Assembly (NCBI GenBank): GCA_049611965.1
Contig: JBMZBC010000020.1
Coordinates: forward strand, 1 to 36,822
DNA from: UBA10364 sp049611965
Lineage (GTDB): Bacteria > Bacteroidota > Bacteroidia > Flavobacteriales > Schleiferiaceae
Direction of reading: 5' to 3'
DNA length: 36,822 nucleotides
Part shown: positions 16,248-24,814 of the stretch, in pieces
How positions within the stretch are numbered: position 1 is the first letter of the stretch
How the letters are laid out: every line of letters begins with the position of its first letter
Program-made: the position numbers and the translations under genes
Notes under the pieces: model-generated
What the model was told of the DNA's origin: nothing
Seen by the model: only the letters and a program-made list of their open reading frames with translations
The model's database searches: none

Positions 16248-16277
16248 AAAAGCCCCGGCCATCGGCCGGGGCTTTTT
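16248..16277. terminator. Strong bidirectional terminator between hppA and the M20 peptidase
   Basis: AGCCCCGGCC (16251-16260) and GGCCGGGGCT (16264-16273) form a perfect 10-bp GC-rich stem with loop ATC. T's flank the right side and A's the left, so it works on both strands. It ends hppA and the convergent peptidase gene. Confidence 0.93.
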
Positions 16278-16304
16278 GTTTTCAATCAAATTTTCACACG
16301 GCTT

Positions 16305-17759
16305 CTAAATGCGCTGAAACAAGTCTAGATAGAAGCGGCAAAGATCGCGGTACGCATCAACATGCAAACGCTCATTTATGCCGTGTATGCGAGGTAAATC
16401 TTCTGGTGTTAGTGCGATAGGAAGGAAGCGATACGTCTGCTTAGCGAGCCCATCAAAGTTCTTCGAATCTGTTCCTCCTAACGTGAGGTAAGGGCTCACG
16501 AGCGCTTCTGGAAACGTTGCTTTAATGCTCTGTCCTAGAGTTAGGAAATCTTCGCCTTCGAAAGATGATGTAGCAGTGGGGCCTGCGGCGTAGTCGTTGT
16601 ACCATTTAACAGTGCCTCCATATTCAGCTGCACGCTGGCTATAAGCATTGACAATATCATCAACGGAGTATCCCGGTAGAATACGTGTATTGCACACTAC
16701 CCGAGAAGATGATGGAACCACATTGTCCTTAATACCAGCACCTACCATGGTGGCTACTGCGGTATTGGTGGTAAGTGCGCGGCCAGTAGAGGAACCTTGG
16801 TAATTGCTTAAGATGAGGGAGTTGGTCAACGGGCGTAAGCCGAAGGCCCACTTTAACCCAAAGGACATCTCAGGGGCAAGGTGGGTCATAAACCCTTGCA
16901 GTGGTTCAGTAAATTCAGGTTTGAAGATGGGGTCCTCATTGAGCGAGGTGATGAATGCGGAGGCACTCAATATAGCATTCTCCGTATCGGGCATACTGCT
17001 GTGACCACCCGGTTGCTCGAAATTGACTTCAACACTGATGTACCCTTTTTCTGCGACCCCAATTAGTGCCACAGGGGTGTTTTCAAGTCCTGGCACAGAG
17101 CCTACAGAAATAGTCCCAGCTTCATCAAAAATGGTTCGGAAGGTGATGTTTTTTTCACGGCACATTGCTGCCGCCACACCTGCGCCATTACGACCACCTA
17201 TTTCCTCGTCCTGACCAAAGCAGAAATAGAAGTTATACGAGGGTTGCCAGTCATGTGAAAGCAAAGTTTCGAGTGCTTCGAGGATTCCAAAAGCGGAGGC
17301 CTTATCGTCTAAGGCACCCCGGCCGTATACATAGTCGTCAACGATTTCTCCTGCAAAGGGCTCGGCTTCCCAGTCTTTTATCGTTTTCGGGTCTACCGGG
17401 ACGACGTCTAGGTGGGAGATAAACAGCATGTTCTCTGCGTTGGCTGAAGTGCCGTCGAGCTTCATCCAAAGAGTATGGGTACTTACCGTATCTATTTGAA
17501 GCTTTTCATACACGGTAGGGTAAGAAGCTTGTAAGTGTGCAAACAAGCCTTCAAAAGCCGCACTATCGATCATTATGGGTACTTGGCTGATGGTTTTGTA
17601 GCTAAGGCCTTTGGCAAAGATCTCAATAGCGTCCGCACGGAGTTCAAAACGCTCAGTAGCCTCAGAAGGGAGGTACTTATCCTGTATGCTTTCGAGTTTA
17701 AGAACTGGAAGGACGGCGATTAAAACAATTGCGATTAAGGCAAGGATGATCTTCTTCAT
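16305..17759 (-). CDS. M20 family metallopeptidase, membrane-anchored or exported
   Basis: This 484-residue enzyme is a dinuclear-zinc M20 peptidase of the carboxypeptidase S/PM20D1-like type. Those enzymes cleave C-terminal residues from small peptides or N-acyl amino acids. The metal and catalytic residues are visible: H116 and D118 (SHLDVVPVD), bridging D151 (GALDDKAS), the general base E185 with E186 (GQDEEIGG), D212 (FDEAG), and a late His near 459 (RIHGINER). One hydrophobic segment (residues 4-21) lacks a clear cleavage motif, so it may be an anchor. The longer frame from 17867 would add 36 Tyr-rich residues and overlap the divergent gene, so ATG 17759 is chosen. The substrate is unknown. 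Confidence 0.92.
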   Translation of the reverse strand: MKKIILALIAIVLIAVLPVLKLESIQDKYLPSEATERFELRADAIEIFAKGLSYKTISQVPIMIDSAAFEGLFAHLQASYPTVYEKLQIDTVSTHTLWMKLDGTSANAENMLFISHLDVVPVDPKTIKDWEAEPFAGEIVDDYVYGRGALDDKASAFGILEALETLLSHDWQPSYNFYFCFGQDEEIGGRNGAGVAAAMCREKNITFRTIFDEAGTISVGSVPGLENTPVALIGVAEKGYISVEVNFEQPGGHSSMPDTENAILSASAFITSLNEDPIFKPEFTEPLQGFMTHLAPEMSFGLKWAFGLRPLTNSLILSNYQGSSTGRALTTNTAVATMVGAGIKDNVVPSSSRVVCNTRILPGYSVDDIVNAYSQRAAEYGGTVKWYNDYAAGPTATSSFEGEDFLTLGQSIKATFPEALVSPYLTLGGTDSKNFDGLAKQTYRFLPIALTPEDLPRIHGINERLHVDAYRDLCRFYLDLFQRI

Positions 17760-17784
17760 ATACGTATACTTGATGTAGCGTTTG

Positions 17785-17792
17785 TAACTTTG
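17785..17792 (+). promoter_or_regulatory. Candidate -7 box for the 145-residue membrane protein gene
   Basis: TAACTTTG is an exact TAnnTTTG match, 16 bases before the ATG at 17809. CTTG at 17769-17772 is a possible but close -33 element. The whole divergent gap to the peptidase gene is 49 bases. Confidence 0.4.
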
Positions 17793-17808
17793 CTCAAAAT
17801 ACGAATAG

Positions 17809-18246
17809 ATGTACACAGGATTACTACACTTGCACCACTGGATGCCGTTTCTATGGCTACTACTCATTCTAGTGGTTTTGGTTCAGAATTTTTTAGTCTG
17901 GAAATCAGACCGTGAATTCAACGCGAGCCTTCAACGTCAGAATAAAATCACATTGATCTTAACCCATATTCAAGTAACGGTTGGTTTGATCATGCTCTTT
18001 GGTTTCAACATGGATATGTTTTCAGACATGGGAACTTTGATGGGAGATACTGCGCTGCGTTTTAAATACGTCGAGCATCCAACAACGATGTTGCTTGGAG
18101 CGGTTTTGATTACCGTGGGAAATGCAAAAAGCAAGCGTGCCGAATCTGGTCAGGAGAAGGCAAAAGCAGTTGTGGTTTGGTTCGGCATTGGGTTGGCCTT
18201 GATCGCATTGAGATTTCCATGGGAAGCCTTTCTGCAAGGCGCATAA
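17809..18246 (+). CDS. Small four-helix membrane protein, cytochrome b-like
   Basis: The 145-residue protein has about four hydrophobic helices (near 12-31, 47-67, 90-106 and 120-138). Histidines sit at helix ends or inside: H7, H9, H10, H53 (LTHIQ) and H90 (KYVEHPTTM). This spacing recalls small heme-binding four-helix proteins. Relatives in Bacteroidota are, from memory, often labelled cytochrome b or hypothetical. Heme binding is inference only. It precedes hflX by 13 bases and starts 49 bases from the divergent peptidase gene. No signal peptide is evident. Confidence 0.75.
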   Translation: MYTGLLHLHHWMPFLWLLLILVVLVQNFLVWKSDREFNASLQRQNKITLILTHIQVTVGLIMLFGFNMDMFSDMGTLMGDTALRFKYVEHPTTMLLGAVLITVGNAKSKRAESGQEKAKAVVVWFGIGLALIALRFPWEAFLQGA

Positions 18247-18259
18247 TTTAATCGGTTAA

Positions 18260-19453
18260 ATGATAGAACTCAAGAAGAAACGATCTTCCGAGAGGGAGCG
18301 CTGCGTTCTTGTTGCCATTGTCAATAAGCAGCAGGACGAAGAGAAGGCACTCGAATATCTGGAAGAATTGCGCTTTCTCGCAGATACGGCAGGGGCAGAT
18401 ACGGTGCATATGTTCACCCAGAAGTTGTCGCAGCCAAATTCTAAGACCTTCTTGGGTACAGGAAAGATGGAAGAGATACTGGGTTTTGTGAAAGCCGAGG
18501 ATATTGATATGGTGGTTTTTGACGATGAATTAACCCCGTCGCAGCTCAAGAACATTGAGGCGATGATGGAGGTAAAAGTCATGGACCGAACCAATCTCAT
18601 CTTGGACATTTTTGCCGCAAGGGCGCAGACGAGCTATGCGCGTACGCAAGTAGAATTGGCCCAGTATCAATACTTACTACCACGACTTACGCGAATGTGG
18701 ACGCACCTTGAAAGACAGAAAGGGGGTATCGGTATGCGCGGGCCCGGGGAGACCCAGATTGAGACAGATAGGCGAATCATTCAGCAGAAAATCTCTCAGC
18801 TCAAAAAGAAGTTGCAGAAGATTGATGTACAGATGAGTACTCAGCGCAGCAACCGTGGCAAACTCACTCGTGTGGCGCTTGTGGGATATACGAATGTGGG
18901 TAAGAGTACTTTGTTGAATTTGCTGTGTAAGACAGATGTACTGGCGGAAAACAAGCTGTTTGCGACCTTGGACACGACGGTGCGTAAGATTAATATTGAT
19001 AATTTACCGTTGCTCTTGACAGATACGGTTGGGTTTATCCGAAAGTTGCCCACTCAGCTGGTCGAGAGTTTTAAGAGTACCTTGGACGAGGTAAGGGAGG
19101 CTGATGTGCTCATGCATGTGGTAGACATTTCTCATCCGAATTTCATGGAACACATCGACAGTGTGAATGGAATTTTACAGGAGATTGAGAGTTTAGATAA
19201 GCCGACCATCATGGTTTTCAATAAGATCGATGCCTTCACTTATGAGGAGGCGGATGAGTTTGATTTAGAATTGACGCCAAGAAATTACGATCTTGACCAT
19301 TGGAAAAGGAGCTGGATGAACAAGATTGGCGAACGTGCCGTCTTCATTTCCGCTCAAGACAGAAATAATATTGACGAATTAAGGCGCACGGTGTACCGTG
19401 TGGCATCAGAAATACATGCATCAAGGTTCCCATTTAATACCTTTTTGTACTAA
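18260..19453 (+). CDS. hflX: Ribosome-associated GTPase HflX
   Basis: HflX binds the 50S subunit and splits stalled or hibernating ribosomes. The 397 residues have the family layout. An N-terminal HflX domain (about 15-120) contains KTFLGTGKMEEI and VVFDDELTPSQLKNIE. A helical linker carries GGIGMRGPGETQIETDRR (155-172). The G domain has G1 GYTNVGKST (209-217), G3 DTVGF (255), G4 NKID (321-324) and a G5 Ser-Ala near residue 355. It follows the small membrane protein gene and precedes maeB by 12 bases, so the three may share a transcript. Identification is secure. Confidence 0.97.
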   Translation: MIELKKKRSSERERCVLVAIVNKQQDEEKALEYLEELRFLADTAGADTVHMFTQKLSQPNSKTFLGTGKMEEILGFVKAEDIDMVVFDDELTPSQLKNIEAMMEVKVMDRTNLILDIFAARAQTSYARTQVELAQYQYLLPRLTRMWTHLERQKGGIGMRGPGETQIETDRRIIQQKISQLKKKLQKIDVQMSTQRSNRGKLTRVALVGYTNVGKSTLLNLLCKTDVLAENKLFATLDTTVRKINIDNLPLLLTDTVGFIRKLPTQLVESFKSTLDEVREADVLMHVVDISHPNFMEHIDSVNGILQEIESLDKPTIMVFNKIDAFTYEEADEFDLELTPRNYDLDHWKRSWMNKIGERAVFISAQDRNNIDELRRTVYRVASEIHASRFPFNTFLY

Positions 19454-19465
19454 ACCTAAAACGAC

Positions 19466-21739
19466 ATGAGTCAAAGACCCATACGCAAAGCGGATACATT
19501 GAAGTACCACCAGCAGCCCAAGCCGGGTAAGATTGAGGTCATACCTACAAAGCCCTCAAACTCTCAGCGTGATCTGAGTATCGCCTATTCCCCAGGTGTG
19601 GCAGAGCCTTGTAAGGAGATCGCAGCAAACCCGGAGGACGTCTATAAATACACGGCGAAAGGAAATTTAGTGGCGGTCATTTCAAACGGTACGGCGGTGT
19701 TGGGTCTTGGAGATATTGGCCCAGAGGCGTCTAAGCCAGTGATGGAAGGGAAGGGCGTATTGTTCAAAATTTTCGCGGATATTGATGTGTTTGATCTTGA
19801 ATTGGACGCGGCAGATCCTGATAAATTCATTGACACTGTAAAAGCGGTTGCTCCAACTTTTGGAGGTATCAACCTCGAGGATATCAAAGCGCCCGATTGT
19901 TTCTACATCGAAAAGCGTTTGAAGGAAGAGTTGAATATTCCTATCATGCACGACGATCAACACGGTACTGCCATCATTACGGCGGCAGCACTATTGAACG
20001 CGTTGGAGATTTCAGGAAAAGACATTGCAACTATTAAAGTGGTCTTCAATGGTGCGGGTGCATCGGCCATTTCGTGTGCGAAATTATACTTAAGTCTAGG
20101 TGTTCAGCCAGAGAACCTATTCATGTGTGATTCCAAAGGATTAATTACTTCCTCGAGAGAAAGCTTGACTCCAGAGAAGGAAATTTTCGCCAAGGATCAT
20201 GACCCAGCAGATTTAGCAACAGTGATTGCTGGTGCGGATGTATTTGTAGGTCTTTCTAAGGGCGGTATTGTGAGTAAAGACATGGTGAAGACCATGGCCG
20301 CCAATCCTATCGTTTTTGCATTAGCGAATCCGGATCCAGAGATCAGCTATAAAGATGCCATGGCGGCCCGTGAGGACATTATCATGGCAACGGGTCGTAG
20401 TGACAATCCGAACCAGGTGAACAATGTATTAGGGTTCCCATTCATTTTCCGTGGGGCGCTAGATGTACGTGCTACGACCATTAATGAAGAAATGAAATTG
20501 GCTGCTGTAAGAGCCATTGCTGAACTTACGAAAGAGCCGGTTCCAGAGTTGGTGAACCTTGCCTACGGCGAGAGCAACCTAACCTTTGGACCTACCTATA
20601 TCATCCCTAAGCCGTTCGACCCAAGGTTGATTACTACGGTAGCCCCTGCAGTTGCTCAAGCAGCTATGGATAGCGGTGTCGCAAAGGCGCCGATAACGGA
20701 TTGGGAAGCATACAACCGAGTACTTAGCGACAGGTTGGGACGCGATGATAAGTTCATCCGTTTGCTGAATGAAAACGCTTCTCAGAAGCCACAGCGTATT
20801 GTCTTTACTGAAGGAGATCAATACCGCATCTTGAAAGCAGCTGAAATCTTGCTCAATGGCGGTACGGCCAAGCCAGTATTGCTAGGGCCAAAAGCTAAAA
20901 TTGAAAAGATAATTGAAGAATATCAGCTTGAGTTAGCTGGCGCAGAGATTATTGACATTATAGCGGATTCTAGCAGGCGTGAAGAGTACGCTCAAAAACT
21001 CTACGATATGCGCATGCGCCGCGGTTGGACTTTGGCAGAGTGTCGCAGTAAGATAAAATCAAGAGAGTATTATGGAAACATGATGCTCAAAGAAGGTCGA
21101 GTTGATGCGCTGATTAGCGGTTTAACAGTGAAATACCCAACGGCATTACGTCCTATTCTACGTATTATTGGTACTGAAGAAGGCTTGAGTAAAGCTGCAG
21201 GTATGTATACGTTGTTGACTAAACGCGGCCCAATGTTCTTCGCGGACACCACCATCAATTTGGACCCTACGGTAGAAGAAATTATTCAGATGGTTCTGAA
21301 CGTGGCAGATACAGTGCGTCGTACCAACATTGAACCTAAGGTAGCTCTATTGAGCTATTCAAACTTTGGTTCGAGCAACGGGCCGGATGCGCGTAAGATG
21401 GCAAAAGCGAGTAAGATGCTGCGAGAGGAGCATCCCGATCTTATCGTTGACGGTGAGATCCAAGCCAACTTCGCTTTGAACCCGGATCTCTTGGAAGAAA
21501 GCTTTCCGTTCTCCGACCTTGTCGGTCACCGCGCGAATGTCTTCATCTTCCCGAACCTTGCAGCGGGGAACATTACCTACAAAATGCTTCAGAGCTTTGG
21601 AGCTGCGGAGGCCATTGGCCCTATGCTCATAGGAACACAGAAGAGTGCACACGTTTTACAACTCGGTGCTTCTGTTCGTGAGATTGTGAATATGGCTACG
21701 TTGGCGGCAGTAGATGCACGAACGCGTAAAGGGAATTAG
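19466..21739 (+). CDS. maeB: NADP-dependent malic enzyme with phosphotransacetylase-like domain
   Basis: MaeB decarboxylates malate to pyruvate, making NADPH. The 757-residue length fits the large hybrid form. The N-terminal malic domain (about 15-165) has SIAYSPGVAEPCKEIA and IKAPDCFYIEKRL. The NAD(P)-binding domain (about 166-410) has MHDDQHGTAIITAAALLNA and FNGAGASAISCAKLYLSLG. The C-terminal phosphotransacetylase-like domain (about 425-757) has FTEGDQYRILKAAEILLNGG and LVGHRANVFIFPNLAAGNI. In characterised MaeB proteins this last domain is regulatory, sensing acetyl-CoA, rather than catalytic. The stop TAG overlaps the stop of the convergent cyclase gene within the four bases TTAG, with no terminator seen. 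Confidence 0.96.
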   Translation: MSQRPIRKADTLKYHQQPKPGKIEVIPTKPSNSQRDLSIAYSPGVAEPCKEIAANPEDVYKYTAKGNLVAVISNGTAVLGLGDIGPEASKPVMEGKGVLFKIFADIDVFDLELDAADPDKFIDTVKAVAPTFGGINLEDIKAPDCFYIEKRLKEELNIPIMHDDQHGTAIITAAALLNALEISGKDIATIKVVFNGAGASAISCAKLYLSLGVQPENLFMCDSKGLITSSRESLTPEKEIFAKDHDPADLATVIAGADVFVGLSKGGIVSKDMVKTMAANPIVFALANPDPEISYKDAMAAREDIIMATGRSDNPNQVNNVLGFPFIFRGALDVRATTINEEMKLAAVRAIAELTKEPVPELVNLAYGESNLTFGPTYIIPKPFDPRLITTVAPAVAQAAMDSGVAKAPITDWEAYNRVLSDRLGRDDKFIRLLNENASQKPQRIVFTEGDQYRILKAAEILLNGGTAKPVLLGPKAKIEKIIEEYQLELAGAEIIDIIADSSRREEYAQKLYDMRMRRGWTLAECRSKIKSREYYGNMMLKEGRVDALISGLTVKYPTALRPILRIIGTEEGLSKAAGMYTLLTKRGPMFFADTTINLDPTVEEIIQMVLNVADTVRRTNIEPKVALLSYSNFGSSNGPDARKMAKASKMLREEHPDLIVDGEIQANFALNPDLLEESFPFSDLVGHRANVFIFPNLAAGNITYKMLQSFGAAEAIGPMLIGTQKSAHVLQLGASVREIVNMATLAAVDARTRKGN

Positions 21740-22488
21740 AGCTGTTCAAGCGAATACAGCAGCGGCCTTGAAGGTGCGGCGTCATTATCAATCGGAGCCA
21801 CCTGCAGATTTAGCAGGTAATTTCCGGGCACAACATGATCGGGGATATGGGCCAATTCTGTGATGGTTCTGTGCAGGCTATTCTCCGGACGATCACCCCA
21901 AAAACTTCTGTGGCAAGCAAGTGCACCACCGTCTTCTTCTTGGTCCACACTGGGTTGGTCAATGATGAGGTGATCAATGCCGGCTTGACGTAAGAAGGCA
22001 CCTATTTCCGCATCTAAATAAGGCCAATTACTATTGCTGTAGTTTCTATTGCGGTTGGCATCGCCGCAATCGGTTTTGAGAATGACTGTACTTACTCCTG
22101 AAGTTCCGCCTTCAGCCTCAGCTTCTTGCCAAGCCTTTTCAAAATTGGCCATAGGTACCTTACCGTTTTCGACAAGCGGGTACAACACGAGAGCAATGGT
22201 GAAGTGGCTCTTAAAATGATCGTGTATGGAATGACGTTCCTCAGTGATATGACCGGCAGTTTCTGTATGAGTTCCGTGGGCATGTGGATTGAAGTCAATA
22301 GAGAAGAAATTCACACCGCCTCCCATGGCTACCGATCCCTTCCAATCGCCTAAAACGACTGGATGGAATGCAGGCGCATCAATGTACCAAGCACGCGCCA
22401 CATCGCTCACCGGCATGCTTAAATCTGCAAAAGGCGTGCTAAGGTCGACCGCGTAATCTGCGTCATTTAGGTGTAGGTTAATCTTCAT
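21736..22488 (-). CDS. Cyclase-family protein (kynurenine formamidase-like hydrolase)
   Basis: The 250-residue protein belongs to the metal-dependent cyclase family, which includes bacterial kynurenine formamidase. The signature is HAHGTHTE at 69-76, giving metal ligands H71 and H74 with E76 where the classic HxGTHxD motif has Asp. Further supports are DLSTPF near the N-terminus, VILKTDCGDANRN and IDHLIIDQPSVDQEEDGG. No tryptophan-degradation genes are nearby, so the substrate is open. It overlaps hemW by 11 bases and ends against maeB with overlapping stops. It is the last gene of the kinase - hemW - cyclase run. Confidence 0.85.
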   Translation of the reverse strand: MKINLHLNDADYAVDLSTPFADLSMPVSDVARAWYIDAPAFHPVVLGDWKGSVAMGGGVNFFSIDFNPHAHGTHTETAGHITEERHSIHDHFKSHFTIALVLYPLVENGKVPMANFEKAWQEAEAEGGTSGVSTVILKTDCGDANRNRNYSNSNWPYLDAEIGAFLRQAGIDHLIIDQPSVDQEEDGGALACHRSFWGDRPENSLHRTITELAHIPDHVVPGNYLLNLQVAPIDNDAAPSRPLLYSLEQL

Positions 22489-23623
22489 CTTCGTGATCTA
22501 TCATGAGACCAGCTATTATGGCATCGCTGGTCATCCAATTCTCTGGTAAAATACGGAACCCGTCGTTAATCGGCGCTATAACACCGCTGCGAAGAGCTGC
22601 CTCAACATTTTTTCTAAACGCTTCTTCATTAGCAGTACTTAGACCGCGCTGCGGTAAATCCGTGCTGTACCTGAAGCCGTCGGCGGTCCTTAGACGCACC
22701 ATCAATCGTTCGTTTAACTGCTCGCTCACAGAGAGCGCTTCCTGAGTAATAGCGGCACCTTGAGCATAGAGGATGTTGTTACTGACATTCCAGAACCTGA
22801 GTGTTCCATCGAAAGAATGTGCCCCCGGACCAATGCCTAAATAGGGCTCGTACGACCAATAGTGTTGGTTGTGCAGGCTTCGTTTGCCGGGTTTGGAATA
22901 ATTAGACAACTCATAATGCTCGTATCCCTGTGCGCTGGCCCACATCCTCAGTTGCTCGTATTGGGCGAGCACTGCTTCTTCGTCAGGCAGCTGGGTAATC
23001 CCTTTTTTCACCTGATGAGCAAGGGCAGTATTTTCTTCCACAGTCAGCGCATAGCAGCTGATGTGTGGCGGTGCATACTTCTCGAGTTGTCGCAGGTTGT
23101 TTTGCCAGCTTTCTGTTGATGAGCTGGGCATTCCATAAATGAGGTCAACAGAGTAGTTTTCGAAAGCACTTTCGGTGATCCATTCCAGTACTTGGTGGGA
23201 CTCCTCGGCAGTATGTGCTCTATTACTCGCACTGAGTTCAGCAGCTTCAAAGCTTTGAATGCCCACACTCAACCTATTGATGCCCGCACCATACCAGTAC
23301 TCTAGGCGCTCCGGGGTGATGTCGTCGGGATTGGCCTCCAAGGTAATTTCCACTTCCTGTGAAATGTCTTTGAATGTATGATGTATGTGCTGTAAGATGC
23401 GTTCAATCTCTTCGCTTTCCAGCAAACTTGGTGTTCCCCCACCAAAGTAAATACTGCCTATCTGTGTATTGTTCCACGGTGCAATTACGCTTCGGGTATC
23501 GATTTCTTTGAGCATATGACCCAAGACATCTTCTCGCGTTTTTAGGTTCGTAGAGAAGTGAAAATCACAATAACTACAGGCCTGTTTGCAGTAGGGGATA
23601 TGAAGGTAGATGCTACTCTTCAT
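22478..23623 (-). CDS. hemW: Radical SAM heme chaperone HemW
   Basis: HemW is a heme chaperone related to oxygen-independent coproporphyrinogen oxidase HemN. The 381 residues show the radical-SAM cluster CKQACSYC (C12, C16, C19), SAM-binding GGGTPS, and SVGIQSF. HNQHYW near residue 250 matches the HNxxYW heme-binding motif of HemW. The length (381 rather than about 450) and the lack of the longer HemN N-terminus favour HemW over HemN. ATG overlaps the kinase stop in TAATG at 23621-23625, and the 3' end overlaps the cyclase gene by 11 bases. The assignment is strong; old databases may label it hemN. Confidence 0.93.
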   Translation of the reverse strand: MKSSIYLHIPYCKQACSYCDFHFSTNLKTREDVLGHMLKEIDTRSVIAPWNNTQIGSIYFGGGTPSLLESEEIERILQHIHHTFKDISQEVEITLEANPDDITPERLEYWYGAGINRLSVGIQSFEAAELSASNRAHTAEESHQVLEWITESAFENYSVDLIYGMPSSSTESWQNNLRQLEKYAPPHISCYALTVEENTALAHQVKKGITQLPDEEAVLAQYEQLRMWASAQGYEHYELSNYSKPGKRSLHNQHYWSYEPYLGIGPGAHSFDGTLRFWNVSNNILYAQGAAITQEALSVSEQLNERLMVRLRTADGFRYSTDLPQRGLSTANEEAFRKNVEAALRSGVIAPINDGFRILPENWMTSDAIIAGLMIDHEDED

Positions 23624-24777
23624 TAGAGTATCGAGGGTAGCGTTATTTTAAACGTCGAGCCTTGGTTCAATTGGCTATCGACCAAAGAAATGCTCCCCTT
23701 ATGGTATTCATCCACAATGCGTTTGGCCAGGCTCAGCCCTAGTCCCCAGCCCCTGCTTTTGGTGCTGTATCCAGGTTTAAAGATGGAGCGCTGAATATTT
23801 GACGGTATGCCTTTACCGGAATCTTTAACAAAAATGAAAATATCGGTGCCGTTCAATCGGGCTTCGACTTCTATTTCCCCCTTGCCCTCGAGGGCATCGG
23901 TGGCATTGGTAATCAGATTTTCGAGCACCCACGAGATGAGCTGTGGATTGTGCTGCGCCTGAAGGTCACTGGCAATGTTTGAGGTGAAGGTTACATTTTT
24001 ACCGAGGCGGTTGACCAGGTAATCAAGACTATTTTCAATCGTATTAGTAAGTGCCGTATGGGTCAGTTCAGGTTGAGAGCCAATTTTACTAAATCGTTCC
24101 GTAATAGCTGTCAATCTATTTACATCGCGCTCCATTTCCCCAAAAGCTTCTTCCTGAGGATACTTGTCTTTGAGGTAAGCCACCCAACCGAGCATAGCAC
24201 TCAACGGAGTTCCTATCTGGTGGGCGGTTTCTTTTGCCATACCTGTCCACACCTTGTTTTGTTCGCTCCTGCGGGCATTTGAGAAGGCCATATAGCTGAT
24301 AAGCATATAGATGGAAATAACCCCAAGTAGTAACAGGGGATAGAGTCGAAGCTTGGTGAGTAAAGAGGACCCTTTAAAGTAGAGGTAGTTGGTCTTGCCG
24401 TCGAGGTAGGGATTCTCGAGTACTTGGCCGCTTTCTTTGAATTCTTCCAGTTTCCGGTTCAAGTAACGCTCCGGATTGGACTCCGGCACATCTAAATTGC
24501 GGTGGGCAATAATTTCGTCCGCATCGTTTACAAGAATAACCGGAATGGTTTTATTGTCTTGAATGATCTGGGAATAAAAGGCCAAATTGCTGTCGTCTTC
24601 TGACAAGAAAACCGCCTCCACAGCTTTGGCCCACAGAACAATCTTGCGCTCTTCTTCGGCACGAAGTTCCTTAAGGAAAGTCTCTGTATAGAAGAGCGAT
24701 ACAATACCAATGACGACACCGAAAGCGATCAGGGCTGCTTTCCACCATTGTTTACCCGTATATACGTCCCATTTCAT
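23623..24777 (-). CDS. Membrane sensor histidine kinase without adjacent response regulator
   Basis: This 384-residue kinase has two membrane helices (about 13-31 and 142-164) framing a periplasmic sensor of about 110 residues. The phospho-acceptor is H186 in KETAHQIGTPLSAM, a non-canonical H-box with Gly-Thr-Pro in place of Arg-Thr-Pro. The ATP-binding domain is intact: N-box ENLITNATDAL, G1 DSGKGIP, F-box FKPGYSTKSRG and G2 WGLGLSLAKRI. A coiled coil after the second helix (residues 165-185) is short, with no clear HAMP domain. No response regulator lies in the window, so it is an orphan here. It is translationally coupled to hemW through TAATG, a curious pairing. The stimulus is unknown. 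Confidence 0.93.
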   Translation of the reverse strand: MKWDVYTGKQWWKAALIAFGVVIGIVSLFYTETFLKELRAEEERKIVLWAKAVEAVFLSEDDSNLAFYSQIIQDNKTIPVILVNDADEIIAHRNLDVPESNPERYLNRKLEEFKESGQVLENPYLDGKTNYLYFKGSSLLTKLRLYPLLLLGVISIYMLISYMAFSNARRSEQNKVWTGMAKETAHQIGTPLSAMLGWVAYLKDKYPQEEAFGEMERDVNRLTAITERFSKIGSQPELTHTALTNTIENSLDYLVNRLGKNVTFTSNIASDLQAQHNPQLISWVLENLITNATDALEGKGEIEVEARLNGTDIFIFVKDSGKGIPSNIQRSIFKPGYSTKSRGWGLGLSLAKRIVDEYHKGSISLVDSQLNQGSTFKITLPSIL

Positions 24778-24802
24778 GCCTCTAATCTAGTGGTTTCTTT
24801 GC

Positions 24803-24810
24803 TACATTTG
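24803..24810 (+). promoter_or_regulatory. Candidate -7 box four bases before the glycosyltransferase start
   Basis: TACATTTG is an exact TAnnTTTG match ending four bases before ATG 24815. If active, the mRNA would have almost no leader. No -33 TTG is visible at the normal distance. The divergent gap to the kinase gene is 37 bases. Confidence 0.4.
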
Positions 24811-24814
24811 TCTC

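Noticed and set aside
15930..16289. 119-codon minus-strand frame over the hppA tail and terminator
   Set aside because: It crosses the strong bidirectional terminator and mirrors the new C-terminal domain. The plus frame is continuous with hppA, so that frame is the real one.
17760..17867. Longer N-terminus of the M20 peptidase
   Set aside because: It would run through the divergent promoter and into the opposite gene; the MKKI hydrophobic start fits better.
22478..23623. Oxygen-independent coproporphyrinogen oxidase HemN
   Set aside because: Short length and HNQHYW motif fit HemW.
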